Source: VRUE01 sp963844395 (GTDB taxonomy: Bacteria > Actinomycetota > Thermoleophilia > Solirubrobacterales > 70-9). Taken from it: a DNA stretch of 64,000 nt. Location: assembly GCA_963844395.1 (NCBI GenBank), contig CAWJNX010000002.1, positions 682,001-746,000 of the forward strand, read 5' to 3'. Shown one piece after another: positions 1-8,251 of the stretch (position 1 is the stretch's first letter; every line of letters starts with the position of its first letter). The notes under the pieces were generated by a model. That model saw only the letters and a program-made list of their open reading frames with translations. It was not told where the DNA came from and ran no database searches. The translations under genes and the position numbers were made by a program.

Positions 1-49
1 TCGTCTCCAGGTACTCCTGCTCGGCGACGGTCGCGCTCTCTTGCGACAA
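1..49 (-). CDS. 5' end of an unidentified gene leaving the window
   Basis: On the minus strand a TTG at 49 opens a frame that runs off the left edge after 16 codons, translating as MSQESATVAEQEYLET. A good ribosome binding site (AAGGAG, in plus-strand 55-62) lies about 7 bases upstream, which makes this a credible start. The peptide, ending in a YLET-type helix, resembles the first helix of DtxR/MntR-type metal-dependent repressors, but 16 residues are too few to assign a family. It lies downstream of the HAD gene on the same strand, with a 49-bp palindromic repeat between them. Confidence 0.35.
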   Translation of the reverse strand, partial: MSQESATVAEQEYLET

Positions 50-98
50 GCGGTGCTCCTTCCTGCGGTCGGGGTGGCCAGGGCCGATATTAGCTATC

Positions 99-147
99 GC
101 CGATGGGCCGAAAACGACAGCCGGAGTGGCGTTTTCGGCCCGTCGGC
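99..147. repeat. 49-bp REP-like palindromic repeat, copy A
   Basis: This is an interrupted palindrome with 18-bp arms (GCCGATGGGCCGAAAACG and CGTTTTCGGCCCGTCGGC, 17 of 18 pairing) and a 13-base centre. It matches copies at 57278-57326 and 58245-58293 at about 46 of 49 positions and has the same orientation. It sits one base beyond the stop codon of the HAD gene. No T-tract follows, so a plain intrinsic terminator is unlikely, and a REP/BIME-type dispersed element fits better. Confidence 0.8.
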
Positions 148-148
148 C

Positions 149-966
149 TCAGCGGCGTTCGACCAGACTCGAAACGACCGCCTCGTAGAAGCCGTCGCCC
201 ATCGCGCCCTCGGTGACGGTGACGTTGTCCCAGGCGGCGAGCGCGCCGCGCAGGCCGGGGTCGCGCTGCGGGCCCGTTGGCGACGACGAAGAAGCGGCCG
301 ACCGCGGCGGCGACCTCGAGGTCCTCTACCGAGTCACCGACCGCGATGCAGTCGGCCGGGTCGTAGCCGCGGGCGCGGCCGTGGGCGGCGGCGGCGTTCG
401 CCTTGCTGACCATCTTGGGGACCAGGTGGTAGGCGTGGGTGGGGCCGTCGATCGCCGCCATCTCGCGGGCGATCGCGCCGTTGTCGAGCAGGCGCAGGTC
501 GCCGTGGCCTTCGGCGCACGAGCAGCTCGTTTGCCTCGCCGACGTCGACCTTGCCGCGGAAGAGGTGGGAGAGGACGCGGCCGTGGTGCCAGGGGGCGTG
601 GTATTCGAGCCGGCCCTCGAAGCGCTCGAAGAGCAGCTTGGGGATGCCGCGCCGCTCGATCTTCTCGTAGACGGTGCCCTCCTCGTCGGGGACGAGGTCG
701 CCGGTCAGCAGCGTCGTCTCCCCATCGATCGCGAAGGCGCAGCCGGCCTCGTAGATGTAGGAGGTTTGGCCCATCAGCCGCGCCGCCTCATGGACCTGCG
801 GCTCGCGCCGTCCGGACATGATCACCACCTCGACCCCCGCCCGGTGGCAGGCCTCCAGCCCGCGCGCCTGGGCCAGCGAGAAGCCGCCCTCGGCGTCGCG
901 GAAGAGCGAGCTGCCCTTGCCGAGCAGGGTGCCGTCGAGGTCGACGTAGACGCATCGCAGTGCCAT
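149..966 (-). CDS. HAD-superfamily phosphatase (two frameshifts)
   Basis: A Cof/MPGP-like hydrolase that would dephosphorylate a small sugar phosphate or similar metabolite in the cytoplasm. The start at 966 gives MALRCVYVDLDGTLLGKG, with the DxDGT nucleophile motif at residues 9-13. VVIMSGRR (about 47-54) is motif II, and GVGD-like motif IV appears as CIAVGDSVEDLE after the first shift. The frame breaks near 517 and again near 270; both are net +1. Removing them gives one continuous protein ending in VVSSLVERR with a stop at 149-151. It is divergent from folP with only 23 bases between the starts. Because both halves are intact and conserved, sequence error is likelier than decay. The substrate cannot be told. 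Confidence 0.75.
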
Positions 967-989
967 GGTGCGGTCGCTACGGTAGCCGG

Positions 990-1842
990 ATGCCGTGGCG
1001 ACTCGCCGATCGCACCCTCGACCTCGGCCAGCCCCTCGCCGCCGGGATCGTCAACGTCACCGCCGACTCGATGTTCGAGGGAGCGCGGAGCGTGACGCCG
1101 GAGCGGGCGGTGGCCGATGGGCTCGTGCTGGTCGAGGCCGGCTTCGACATGCTCGACGTGGGGGCGGTGGCGGCGCGGAACGGGCCGCCGGTCGAGGCCG
1201 AGGTCGAGGCGGCGGCGCTGGTGCCGGCCGTCGAGGGACTCGCCGAACGCAGGCGTGGCCGGTCTCGGCCGACACCTTCTCGGTCGAGGTGGCGCGGCGG
1301 GCGCTGGCCGCCGGCGCGGTCGCGGTCAACGACATCTCCGGCGGCTCGGAGGAGATGTTCGAGCTGGTTGCCGAGAGCGGCTGCGGCTACGTGCTGATGC
1401 ACATCGAGGGACCGCCTCGGGTCGAGCGGCCGGCGCGCGCCTACGACGACGTGATCGACCATCTGAAGTCGTGGTTCGGGGGGAGAGTCGAGGCTGGCCC
1501 AGGGGCTTGGAGTGGACGTGGAGCAGATCGCGATCGATCCCGGACTCGACTTCGACCTGACCGTCGAGCAGGACCTCGGAGATCCTGCGGCGGCTCGGCG
1601 AGCTGCGCGAGCTGGGACTGCCGCTCTACGTCTCCCTCTCCCGCAAGGACTTCATCGGCGCCGTCCTGGCCGGATCGTGGGAGGAGCGGCTGCCGGCCGA
1701 CGAGCGCGAGTGGGGGACGGTCGCGGCGGTGGCGCTGGCGGTGCGGGGCGGCGCCGACGTCCTTCGCATCCACGACCGCAGCGCGCTGCAGGCCGTGCGG
1801 GTCGCCGGTCGCATCGTGCGCCCGCCGGGGAGCGGCGGCTGA
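990..1842 (+). CDS. folP: Dihydropteroate synthase (several frameshifts)
   Basis: This enzyme condenses 6-hydroxymethyl-dihydropterin pyrophosphate with p-aminobenzoate in folate synthesis. Visible blocks in order are GIVNVTADSMFEGAR (pterin site), FDMLDVGA, SADTFSVEVARRAL, AVNDISGG, YVLMHIEG, AIDPGLDFD and LYVSLSRKDFIGAVL, the SRK-x-FIG block that binds substrate. They are spread over frames shifted near 1247, 1258, 1492 and 1578; each break is consistent with a single extra base. The family normally shows DxGGESTRPG where this protein has DVGAVAARNGPP, so it is a divergent member. The stop TGA overlaps the helicase ATG (TGATG), implying coupled translation. Frame breaks in an essential gene argue for sequence error. 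Confidence 0.8.
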
Positions 1843-4115
1843 TGGCGAAGAGTCTGCTCGAGAACCCCTGGTCGATCGCGATCGACCCCGCGCGGCGCGA
1901 CGGCCGCATCGTCGCCGAGAGCTCCGAGCAGGAGCGGCGGGCGAAGCCGGTGGCGATGCCCGGTTCGCTCGACTCCGGCCTGGTCGAGGCGCTGCGCGCC
2001 GCCGGGATCGAGCGCCTCTACTCGCACCAGCGCCAGGCGCTGGAGACCGCGGCGCACTCAAATCTGGTCCTGACCAGCGGCACCGCCTCGGGCAAGAGCC
2101 TCGCCTTCAACCTGCCCGTCCTCGACGGGATCGCCCGCGACCCGAAGCGACGCGCCCTCTACCTCTACCCGACCAAGGCGCTCGCCCAGGATCAGGCGCG
2201 CAAGCTCGCCGCGCTGCGCCCGCCGGGGCTGCGCGAGGCGATCTACGACGGCGACACGCCGCGCGAGGAGCGGCCGGCGATCCGCCGCCGCAACAACCTC
2301 GTCCTCACCAACCCGGACATGCTCCACGTCGGGGTCCTCCCCAACCACAAGAGCTGGGGTGACTTCCTCGCCAACCTCGGCTGGGTCGTGGTCGACGAGG
2401 CGCACACCTACCGCGGCGTGCTCGGCTCGCACGTCGCCAACGTGCTGCGGCGGCTGCGGCGGCTGGCGCGCGCTTACGGCAGCAAGCCGCGCTTCCTGCT
2501 CGCCTCGGCGACGATCGCCAACCCGGTCGAGCTGGCGGAGCGGCTGGTCGGCACGCCGTTCGAGCTGCTCGACGACGACGGCGCGCCGCGCACCGGGCGC
2601 GAGATCGCGATGTGGAACCCGCCGCTGATCGACAAGGCGAGCGGGGCGCGCCGCTCGTCGCTCTCAGAGGCGGCCGATCTGCTCGCCGAGCTGGTCTCCC
2701 AGGGGGTGCGGACGATCTGCTTCCTCAAGAGCCGCCGCGGGATCGAGCTGATCCAGCGCTTCGCCCGCGACGGTCTGGAGGCGCGCGGCAAGCCTGAGCT
2801 GGCGGAGAGGATCGCGCCCTACCGCGGCGGCTACACGCCGCAGCAGCGGCGCGAGATCGAGGCGCGGCTGGCCGCGGGCGACCTGCTCGCCGTGGTCGCC
2901 ACCGACGCGCTCGAGCTGGGGATCGACATCGGCGAGCTGGACGCGGCGATCTGCGTCACCTTCCCGGGGACGGTCGCCAGCCTGCGCCAGATGTGGGGGC
3001 GGGCGGGCCGCCGCCGCCGCGGCCTCGCGGTCTACGTCGCCGGCCAGGACGCGCTCGACCAGTTCTTCTGCCGCCACCCCGACGAGTTCATCGGGCGGCC
3101 GGTCGAGGCGGCGATCCTCGACCACGAAAGCGAGCAGATCGCCTCCCGGCACCTGATCGCCGCCGCTTACGAGCTGCCGCTGAGCGGCGCCGACGACGAG
3201 TTCTTCGGCAGCGCCTGGCGCGAGCGCGCCGAGCGCCTGACCTCGGCCGGCGAGCTGCGCCGCGCCGGCGGCCGGCTGCTGCCGCGTGACAGCGGCTTCG
3301 TCGCCGCCAAGATCCCGCTGCGCTCCGCCTCGGCCAACTCGGTCGCGGTGATCGAGCGCGACTCGGGCGAGATGCTCGGACTGGTCGAGACCGAGCGGGC
3401 CTTCACGACGATCCATCCCGGCGCGGTCTACCTCCACCTGGGGCGCTCCTACGAGGTCGAGCAGCTCGACATCGAGGGGCGGCGGGCGGTCGTCTCCCGC
3501 TTCGACGGCGACTGGTACACGCGGCCAAAAAAGGAGACCGAAATCTACATCGAGCGGACCCGCGAGCAGCGGCAGACGGCGGGGGTCGAGCTGAACTTCG
3601 GCGAAGTCTCGGTGACCGAGCAGGTGATCGCCTTCCAGCGAGTCTCGATCTCCGACCAGGAACCGATCGACGTCGTCGCGCTGGAGCTGCCCGAGCAGCA
3701 CTTCGTCACGCAAGCGCTCTGGTACGTGCTGCCCGATCGGCTCAGCGGCGCCTTGCCGCCGGATGTCCTGCTCGGCGCCCTGCACGCCACCGAGCACGGC
3801 CAGATCGCGGTGCTGCCGCTGATCGCGATGTGCGACCGCTGGGACATCGGCGGCCTCTCGACCAACGTCCACTTCCAGACCGGCCGCTCGACGATCTTCA
3901 TCTACGACGGCCATCCCGGCGGGGTCGGGATCGCGCTGCGCGGCTACGAGCGCTTCGAGCAATTGCTCGGCGACGCCGAGCGCCTGATCGCCGAGTGCCC
4001 CTGCGAGTCCGGTTGCCCTTCCTGCGTGCAGAGCCCCAAGTGCGGCAACCTCAACGAACCACTGCACAAGGAGGGGGCGCTGGAGCTGATGCGGACGATG
4101 AAAGGAGCGCAGTGA
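1842..4115 (+). CDS. DEAD/DEAH-box superfamily II DNA helicase, MrfA/Hrq1 type
   Basis: A 757-residue ATP-dependent 3'-5' DNA helicase-like protein. Walker A is GTASGKS at residues 80-86, motif II is DEAH at 185-188, and motif III is SATI. The second RecA domain shows TDALELGIDIG and QMWGRAGRR. The C-terminal region (from about residue 500) is DUF1998-like and ends in a four-cysteine cluster at about 718-736 (CPCESGCPSC then KCGN), the MZB zinc-binding feature of MrfA (YprA) and Hrq1. Length matches MrfA (about 750). Known MrfA takes part in mitomycin C lesion repair, so a repair role here is inference. I chose ATG 1842 because it overlaps the folP stop; upstream extension would run through folP in another frame. 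Confidence 0.88.
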   Translation: MAKSLLENPWSIAIDPARRDGRIVAESSEQERRAKPVAMPGSLDSGLVEALRAAGIERLYSHQRQALETAAHSNLVLTSGTASGKSLAFNLPVLDGIARDPKRRALYLYPTKALAQDQARKLAALRPPGLREAIYDGDTPREERPAIRRRNNLVLTNPDMLHVGVLPNHKSWGDFLANLGWVVVDEAHTYRGVLGSHVANVLRRLRRLARAYGSKPRFLLASATIANPVELAERLVGTPFELLDDDGAPRTGREIAMWNPPLIDKASGARRSSLSEAADLLAELVSQGVRTICFLKSRRGIELIQRFARDGLEARGKPELAERIAPYRGGYTPQQRREIEARLAAGDLLAVVATDALELGIDIGELDAAICVTFPGTVASLRQMWGRAGRRRRGLAVYVAGQDALDQFFCRHPDEFIGRPVEAAILDHESEQIASRHLIAAAYELPLSGADDEFFGSAWRERAERLTSAGELRRAGGRLLPRDSGFVAAKIPLRSASANSVAVIERDSGEMLGLVETERAFTTIHPGAVYLHLGRSYEVEQLDIEGRRAVVSRFDGDWYTRPKKETEIYIERTREQRQTAGVELNFGEVSVTEQVIAFQRVSISDQEPIDVVALELPEQHFVTQALWYVLPDRLSGALPPDVLLGALHATEHGQIAVLPLIAMCDRWDIGGLSTNVHFQTGRSTIFIYDGHPGGVGIALRGYERFEQLLGDAERLIAECPCESGCPSCVQSPKCGNLNEPLHKEGALELMRTMKGAQ

Positions 4116-4182
4116 AGGGAGGGGGTGGGCGCTCGCCCTCACGAACAGCGGGGAGGTTCGGTCGAGCCCCACCCCCTCCCTT
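4115..4182. repeat. G-rich/C-rich inverted repeat after the helicase gene
   Basis: Arms of 15 bases (AAGGGAGGGGGTGGG at 4115-4129 and its exact complement at 4168-4182) surround a 38-base centre. The left arm begins on the last base of the helicase stop codon and contains the GTG start and G-rich ribosome binding site of the next gene. It could act as a terminator hairpin or hide the next start in RNA structure. It loosely resembles the palindromic insertions inside lhr. Confidence 0.65.
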
Positions 4183-4667
4183 CGGAGCGCGCACGTCAGA
4201 TCGCCGTCATCGGCTCGGGGGGCTGCGGGGAGGAGAGCGAGACATGGCACCGTGCTGAGGAGGTCGGGCGGCGACTGGCGGAAGCCGGCGCCGTGCTCGT
4301 CTGCGGCGGCCTCGGCGGCGTGATGGAGGCGGCCTCGCGCGGCGCGGCAGAGGCGGGCGGCACCGTGCTCGGGATCGTGCCGGCGACGGCGGTCGAGGAC
4401 GCCAATCCGCACTGCACCCACGTCGTCGCAACGGGGATTGGACATGGGCGCAACCTGGCTGTGGTTTCCTCGGGCGAGGCAGTGATCGCGGTGGGCGGCG
4501 AGTGGGGAACGCTCTCGGAGATCGGTTTCGCCCGGGCGATCGGCCGAACGGTGGTCGCCCTGCGCAGCTGGACGCTCAGCGGGGAGGGCCCGATGGAGTC
4601 GGCGCCGGGCATCGTCGCGGCCGCGACGCCGGACGAGGCGGTGCGCGCCGCGCTCGCCGCGATCTGA
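4125..4667 (+). CDS. LOG-fold Rossmann protein, TIGR00725 type
   Basis: 180 residues of a compact Rossmann-fold protein. Recognisable blocks are IAVIGSGG near residue 27, AVLVCGGLGGVMEAASRGA, and the GGEWGTLSEI segment, which corresponds to the PGGxGTxxE motif of LOG/lysine-decarboxylase-like proteins. Most characterised relatives bind nucleotides or hydrolyse nucleoside monophosphates; the substrate here is unknown. The only in-frame start before the conserved region is GTG 4125, which sits inside a 15-bp palindrome arm and is preceded by GGGAGG, so the first 25 or so residues may be untranslated or poorly conserved. It ends just before a hairpin shared with a convergent gene. Confidence 0.75.
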   Translation: MGARPHEQRGGSVEPHPLPSERARQIAVIGSGGCGEESETWHRAEEVGRRLAEAGAVLVCGGLGGVMEAASRGAAEAGGTVLGIVPATAVEDANPHCTHVVATGIGHGRNLAVVSSGEAVIAVGGEWGTLSEIGFARAIGRTVVALRSWTLSGEGPMESAPGIVAAATPDEAVRAALAAI

Positions 4668-4686
4668 CGGCGAACCGCCGGCGACC

Positions 4687-4736
4687 GACGTGCCCGCAAT
4701 TAACCCCCCGTATGGGTGGTCAAGTGCGGGCACGTC
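4687..4736. terminator. Hairpin between convergent genes
   Basis: A perfect 12-bp stem (GACGTGCCCGCA at 4687-4698, complement at 4725-4736) encloses a 26-base centre that is itself nearly palindromic and carries a TATGGGTGGT core. It lies between the stop at 4667 and the stop of the convergent gene at 4735-4737. There is no T-run, so it would be a U-less bidirectional terminator. The core also occurs in the hairpin at 17233-17267. Confidence 0.6.
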
Positions 4737-5823
4737 ACGGCCAAAGCTCGCGCAGGGCGAGGATCGCGAAGGCGTGGGACCAGGCGAGGGGAGTCGTTGA
4801 GCTCGGCAGGCCGGTGCTGACGTCGACTCGCTCGGGAAGCATGCCCAGCGGAGTAGTGGCGCGGCGCAAGGCGACCATCAGGCGTAGCGCCGCTCGCCGC
4901 TCATCCCGGGCTCGGGCCTCGGATTGGACGCGATGATCCCGGCGCGCCAGCGCTGCGAGGCTCCAGGCGGTCCAGGCCGTCGGTGCCGTCCACGGATCGT
5001 CGCCGCCGTCCCAGTGCTCGGAAGGAAGCAGGCCGAACAGACCGCTCTCGGCAGCGAGTCGGAGCAAGGTGCGGCGGATGGCCGGAAAGAGTGCGGGCCT
5101 TGGAAACGGTCGTACCGCCCAAGCCGCCGCCGAGTCGAGGCCAGAGTCGGGATGGTCGGCCTGCCGCACCAGGCCCCGCCGGGTCTCGAACGCCTCGCGA
5201 ATCACGAGCGAATCGACGCCCGAAGCGATCGCGTTGCCGAGGTGATCGCCACTTTCTTTCTCCTGGTAGTCGGCCAGATCCCGCCATTCGACGAGCGCCG
5301 CTGGCGCCCTGACGCCCACCGCTCGCGCTGCCGCCGCGACCCAGCCGGCAGCGTCACCCTGCGCGTCGCGCCCCTCGACCGGCTCGCCGCTCCAGTCGAA
5401 CCGCGCCGCCGCGCCGAGGTCGAGGCCGCGCAAGAAGCAAACGATCCGTCGCGCCTCAGGCAGGTATCCGGCCGAGGCGAGGGCGATCGCAACGGCAGCG
5501 GCATCGCGAGGCCAGACGTACGCCCATCCCTCCCGTGCACCAGCAACGGACGCTCCGCCGCGCAGATCGGTCAGCGCCCTCAGCGCGAGCAGGGACCGCG
5601 CGTACATGCGCCTCGCCCACACCGGCGCCGCCGCCCCGAGCGGCTTCGCTCGCGCGAGCCAGCGCCGGTCGCGGCGGATCGCCACTTTGGCTCCGCCTTC
5701 TCTGACCGCGGCGCCGAAGAATGAGGGAGTCACTCCGGGGTAGCCCCGCGGGATCGGCCGATCGGCCCCCGATCCCCCCGAGAAGGCGAGCATCGCAACC
5801 AAAGCGGCCGTCCCGAGGCCCAT
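4735..5823 (-). CDS. Secreted GH15 (glucoamylase)-like six-hairpin glycosidase
   Basis: About 362 residues from ATG 5823, beginning with a hydrophobic leader (MGLGTAALVAMLAFSGGSGA). Conserved segments of the GH15 alpha/alpha barrel are WAYVWPRDAAAVAIAL (about residues 100-115) with the W-x-RD substrate loop, DWSGEPVEGRD, and near the C-terminus LPERVDVSTG followed by PLAWSHAFAI. GH15 enzymes normally carry two catalytic glutamates. The C-terminal one lies in the LPERVD segment, while the acid is not obvious here, so activity is uncertain. The protein is shorter than full bacterial GH15 (about 600) and lacks the N-terminal beta-sandwich. A longer start at 5856 exists, but the leader fits 5823 better. 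It converges on the LOG gene. Confidence 0.65.
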   Translation of the reverse strand: MGLGTAALVAMLAFSGGSGADRPIPRGYPGVTPSFFGAAVREGGAKVAIRRDRRWLARAKPLGAAAPVWARRMYARSLLALRALTDLRGGASVAGAREGWAYVWPRDAAAVAIALASAGYLPEARRIVCFLRGLDLGAAARFDWSGEPVEGRDAQGDAAGWVAAAARAVGVRAPAALVEWRDLADYQEKESGDHLGNAIASGVDSLVIREAFETRRGLVRQADHPDSGLDSAAAWAVRPFPRPALFPAIRRTLLRLAAESGLFGLLPSEHWDGGDDPWTAPTAWTAWSLAALARRDHRVQSEARARDERRAALRLMVALRRATTPLGMLPERVDVSTGLPSSTTPLAWSHAFAILALRELWP

Positions 5824-5921
5824 CGATGCACGAGTTCCACGCACTCCCCAATGCAATCAGCCGCCGATCCCGCCGGGCGCTAGCCTTCCGACTGCGCGGC
5901 CACCAACCCGCGTCTTTTCCA

Positions 5922-5994
5922 GGCGAGGTAGCTCAGTTGGTAGAGCACACGACTGAAAATCGTGGTGTCGCCGGTTCGATTCCGGCCCTCGCCA
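5922..5994 (+). tRNA. tRNA-Phe (GAA)
   Basis: A complete 73-nt cloverleaf. The acceptor stem GGCGAGG pairs with CCTCGCC, the D stem is GCTC/GAGC, the anticodon stem CACGA/TCGTG carries loop CTGAAAA with anticodon GAA at 5955-5957, and the T arm is GCCGG-TTCGATT-CCGGC. The discriminator is A at 5994. The 3' CCA is not encoded. Confidence 0.97.
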
Positions 5995-6006
5995 TATCCC
6001 TTCGCC

Positions 6007-6141
6007 TCAGTAGCCGTCCCGGAAATCGCGGAGATCGCGGAGTGCGTCTAGGGCCTGGCGCAGTAGCCAGGGGAGGCTGAAGACCACCGTCACGGCGAGG
6101 ACGACGTAGGCGAAGGTGGAGGGATGTATCAAGCTCAGCAT
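6007..6141 (-). CDS. Small single-pass membrane protein
   Basis: A 44-residue frame (ATG 6141, stop 6007-6009) reads MLSLIHPSTFAYVVLAVTVV and continues with FSLPWLLRQALDALRDLRDF. It has one clear transmembrane helix (about residues 9-27) and a charged cytoplasmic tail. GGTGGAG directly precedes the ATG; a TTG four codons later would have better spacing. It lies 21 bases downstream of the Mrr_N gene on the same strand, and a shared transcript is plausible. I do not recognise a family. Confidence 0.5.
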   Translation of the reverse strand: MLSLIHPSTFAYVVLAVTVVFSLPWLLRQALDALRDLRDFRDGY

Positions 6142-6162
6142 CTCCACCAATCGAACGTCTCC

Positions 6163-6624
6163 TCAAGGGGCCTGGTCCAAGTAGGCGCGGCCGCGCTCGG
6201 TCATCTCCCAGATACCGCGGCGGGAGTCGGATGCGAGGAGACCCTGCTGCTTCATGCGGAGCCGTGCGAACTGGGTTCGGTTGCGCCAGCGGATCTCGCC
6301 GGTGGAGGTCTCGGCGTGCTCCGGCTCGCCGAGCATGTCCCGCATCAGCTCGCCAACCCGGTCGATCGTCTCGACCGCTGGCGCGCGGCCTCCGCGCTCG
6401 TCAAGGGCTTTGAGTATGGGGATCCAGTACTCCTTCTCCGACAACAGGGTTCCCGCCTGTGCCCTGGTCTTTTCGGCTTCGCCCTGCGGGTTAACCGCTG
6501 CCTCGCCGCTGTTCTCGAACCGGTCGAGGAGCCGACTGATGACGGAGTCCGGCGTATCGTCGAAAGGCCGGGCGTGTTGCTGGAGCCGCGAGTAGTTCTT
6601 CTTCGAGATCTGGATGGCCGGCAC
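6163..6624 (-). CDS. Stand-alone Mrr_N winged-helix protein with SeqA/RHH-like N-terminus
   Basis: 153 residues in two parts. Residues 1-33 (IQISKKNYSRLQQHARPF then TPDSVISRLLDRF) look like the beta-strand plus two helices of the SeqA N-terminal or ribbon-helix-helix dimerisation unit. Residues about 60-148 match the Mrr_N winged-helix domain found at the N-terminus of Mrr restriction endonucleases (LLSEKEYWIPILKALDERG, then WRNRTQFARLRMKQQGLL and GIWEMTERGRAYL). No nuclease domain follows, so it should bind DNA without cutting. It could be a transcription factor, or the specificity part of a defence or nucleoid protein. A tiny membrane protein lies just downstream. Confidence 0.65.
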   Translation of the reverse strand: MPAIQISKKNYSRLQQHARPFDDTPDSVISRLLDRFENSGEAAVNPQGEAEKTRAQAGTLLSEKEYWIPILKALDERGGRAPAVETIDRVGELMRDMLGEPEHAETSTGEIRWRNRTQFARLRMKQQGLLASDSRRGIWEMTERGRAYLDQAP

Positions 6625-6759
6625 GAGAACCTTTCTATTGTCATTGCACTGAAAATCTACAGAAACTGATGGAATGACGATAGCACTACTGCCTTCGGAG
6701 CAGGGTTCCTGAAGGTGGATCGGTCGGCGGGCAACGCAGCCTCCCGCGCACCCCGCCCT

Positions 6760-7500
6760 TCAGGTCCCGCTCAGTTCCTTCTGAAGCTCGCTCGCCCGCC
6801 GCACGTAGCCACAGATCTCCTCGGTGGTGTCTGCGGTGACGAGCAGCTCGGTGTTGACGGGGGCGATCAAGCCGGGGTCTTCCAAGTTGTCGTCGACCCA
6901 GTCGAGGAGCGGGGCCCAGTGCTGGGTGTCGACGAGGATGGTCGGGAAGTGGTAGATGCGATGGGTCTGGATCAGGGTCAGGCTCTCGAACATCTCGTCG
7001 AGGGTGCCGAAGCCGCCGGGAAAGATGACGAAGGCGCGTGCGTAGCGCACGAACATCAGCTTGCGGGCGAAGAAGTAGTGGAATTCGACGCAGCGGTTGA
7101 CGAAGCGGTTGGTCAGCTGCTCGTGCGGCAGCTCGATCGTGAGGCCCACCGAGAGGCCGCCCGCCTCGGCGGCACCGCGGTTGGCGGCCTCCATCAGGCC
7201 TGGCCCGCCGCCCGTGATGACCGTGAAGTCCTCGCGGGCGAGGCAGGCGGCGGTATCGCGACAGAGCTCGTACCAGGGGTGGTCTTCCGCCACCCGCGCC
7301 GAGCCGAAGACCGAGACGCCGTCATGGACGTCGCGCATCTCATCAAAACCTCTGTCGATCTCGGCGCTGATCCGCTCCAGTCGCTGCGAGTCTTCCTCCT
7401 CGACGTCGTACGGCGTGCGCAGCAGCTCCTTGTCCCGCTTTGCGCCCACGGGGTTGCGATCGGCGAGGGCGTCGTCGCTCTGTCTATCGCGCCTAGTCAC
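6760..7500 (-). CDS. LOG family nucleoside-5'-monophosphate phosphoribohydrolase
   Basis: 246 residues from GTG 7500 (MTRRDRQSDD...). The family signatures are present: SVFGSARV near residue 73, GGGPGLMEAANRGAAEAGG, and PGGFGTLDEMFE with the catalytic arginine/glutamate pair. TIGR00730 proteins of this size release the base from cytokinin-type or AMP nucleotides; in bacteria they are general nucleotide housekeeping enzymes. A longer frame to 7638 would overlap the neighbouring M15 remnant, so I trimmed it to the GTG. It is the second LOG-fold gene in the window, after the one at 4125, but from a different subfamily. It is downstream of the ars operon on the same strand. Confidence 0.85.
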   Translation of the reverse strand: MTRRDRQSDDALADRNPVGAKRDKELLRTPYDVEEEDSQRLERISAEIDRGFDEMRDVHDGVSVFGSARVAEDHPWYELCRDTAACLAREDFTVITGGGPGLMEAANRGAAEAGGLSVGLTIELPHEQLTNRFVNRCVEFHYFFARKLMFVRYARAFVIFPGGFGTLDEMFESLTLIQTHRIYHFPTILVDTQHWAPLLDWVDDNLEDPGLIAPVNTELLVTADTTEEICGYVRRASELQKELSGT

Positions 7501-7535
7501 CCGTTCAGGGTAGAGAGTCCAAGGCGCTCTACCCC

Positions 7536-7939
7536 TCAGTGACCGGTCGCCGAAAAGTGCTGGTAATCCACCGGCCAGGGCCAGTTGCCGCCCCACTCCC
7601 AACCGGCGTCGGCGAACGCTTCGACCACCGGGCCGCATGCTCGCGATGAACGACCAGGCGTCCCCGGTGGACCCGGTGGTCGAAGCCCCAGTGATCGACG
7701 GTGAGCAGGCGCAGCTCGGCGAAGCCGACGGGACAACCGCGATGCCAGGACACCCCGGTCATCCGCGTTCGCGTCTTCGCGTCGATCGTGGAGACGTTCC
7801 CGCGGAAGGAATGCTCACCGCTCGCCACGACTGCGTGTGGGGGACCCGCGCTCGAGGGCGTCGCGGCAAGGCCGACGATGGTCGATGCCACCGCGGTGAG
7901 TGCGACGACGCGGGCCCCCGGCCGCCCCGCCCTCCTCAT
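7536..7939 (-). pseudogene. Remnant of an M15 D-Ala-D-Ala carboxypeptidase-like protein
   Basis: The N-terminal part, from ATG 7939, has a signal peptide (VVALTAVASTIVGLAATPSS) and the family segment PVGFAELRLLTVDHWGFD, then RGRLVVH. In another frame it jumps straight to VVEAFADAGWEWGGNWPWPV and DYQHFSATGH, the conserved C-terminus. The zinc-binding core between them (the S-x-H-x-x-G-x-A-x-D region, normally about 60-100 residues) is absent. This is therefore an internal deletion plus a frameshift near 7640, not just one indel, and the product cannot be an active peptidase. The ATG overlaps the stop of the DUF3817 gene (ATGA). Confidence 0.75.
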
Positions 7940-8236
7940 GCCGAACTCTGCCGCGACTCACGCGCCAGCCACCAGTCGACCACGTAGCCGCCAAAGGGCA
8001 CGACGGCGCCGACCAGGATCCAGAAAGTGGTCGAAGCGGACCAGCCGAGCTGGGAGCGGACATTGAGGGCGATCACGACGTAGAGCGATGAAGAGGCCGC
8101 CGTGGATCGGCCCAAGAATGTGCACCCCCACCTCGCTACCGTCGGTGCGTTTGACGTAGGAGGCGATCAGCAGCGCGATGAAGCTCGTCGCCTCGGCAAG
8201 CGCGATGTAGCGCATCGGCTTCACGGGGAAGCGCAC
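7936..8236 (-). CDS. DUF3817 integral membrane protein (one frameshift)
   Basis: About 99 residues in three transmembrane segments: MRYIALAEATSFIALLIASY, then HILGPIHGGLFIA, and after a net +1 shift near 8088 YVVIALNVRSQLG and STTFWILVGAVVPFGGYVV. The order and the GPIHG motif match DUF3817 (YdzA-like) membrane proteins, whose function is unknown. The stop TGA overlaps the ATG of the M15 remnant. It follows arsC after 15 bases, so it is probably cotranscribed with the ars genes. Confidence 0.7.
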
Positions 8237-8251
8237 CCTAGTGGAGCTCTC

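Noticed and set aside
5721..6080. 119-codon plus-strand frame across tRNA-Phe
   Set aside because: It contains the complete tRNA and shows only chance protein sequence.
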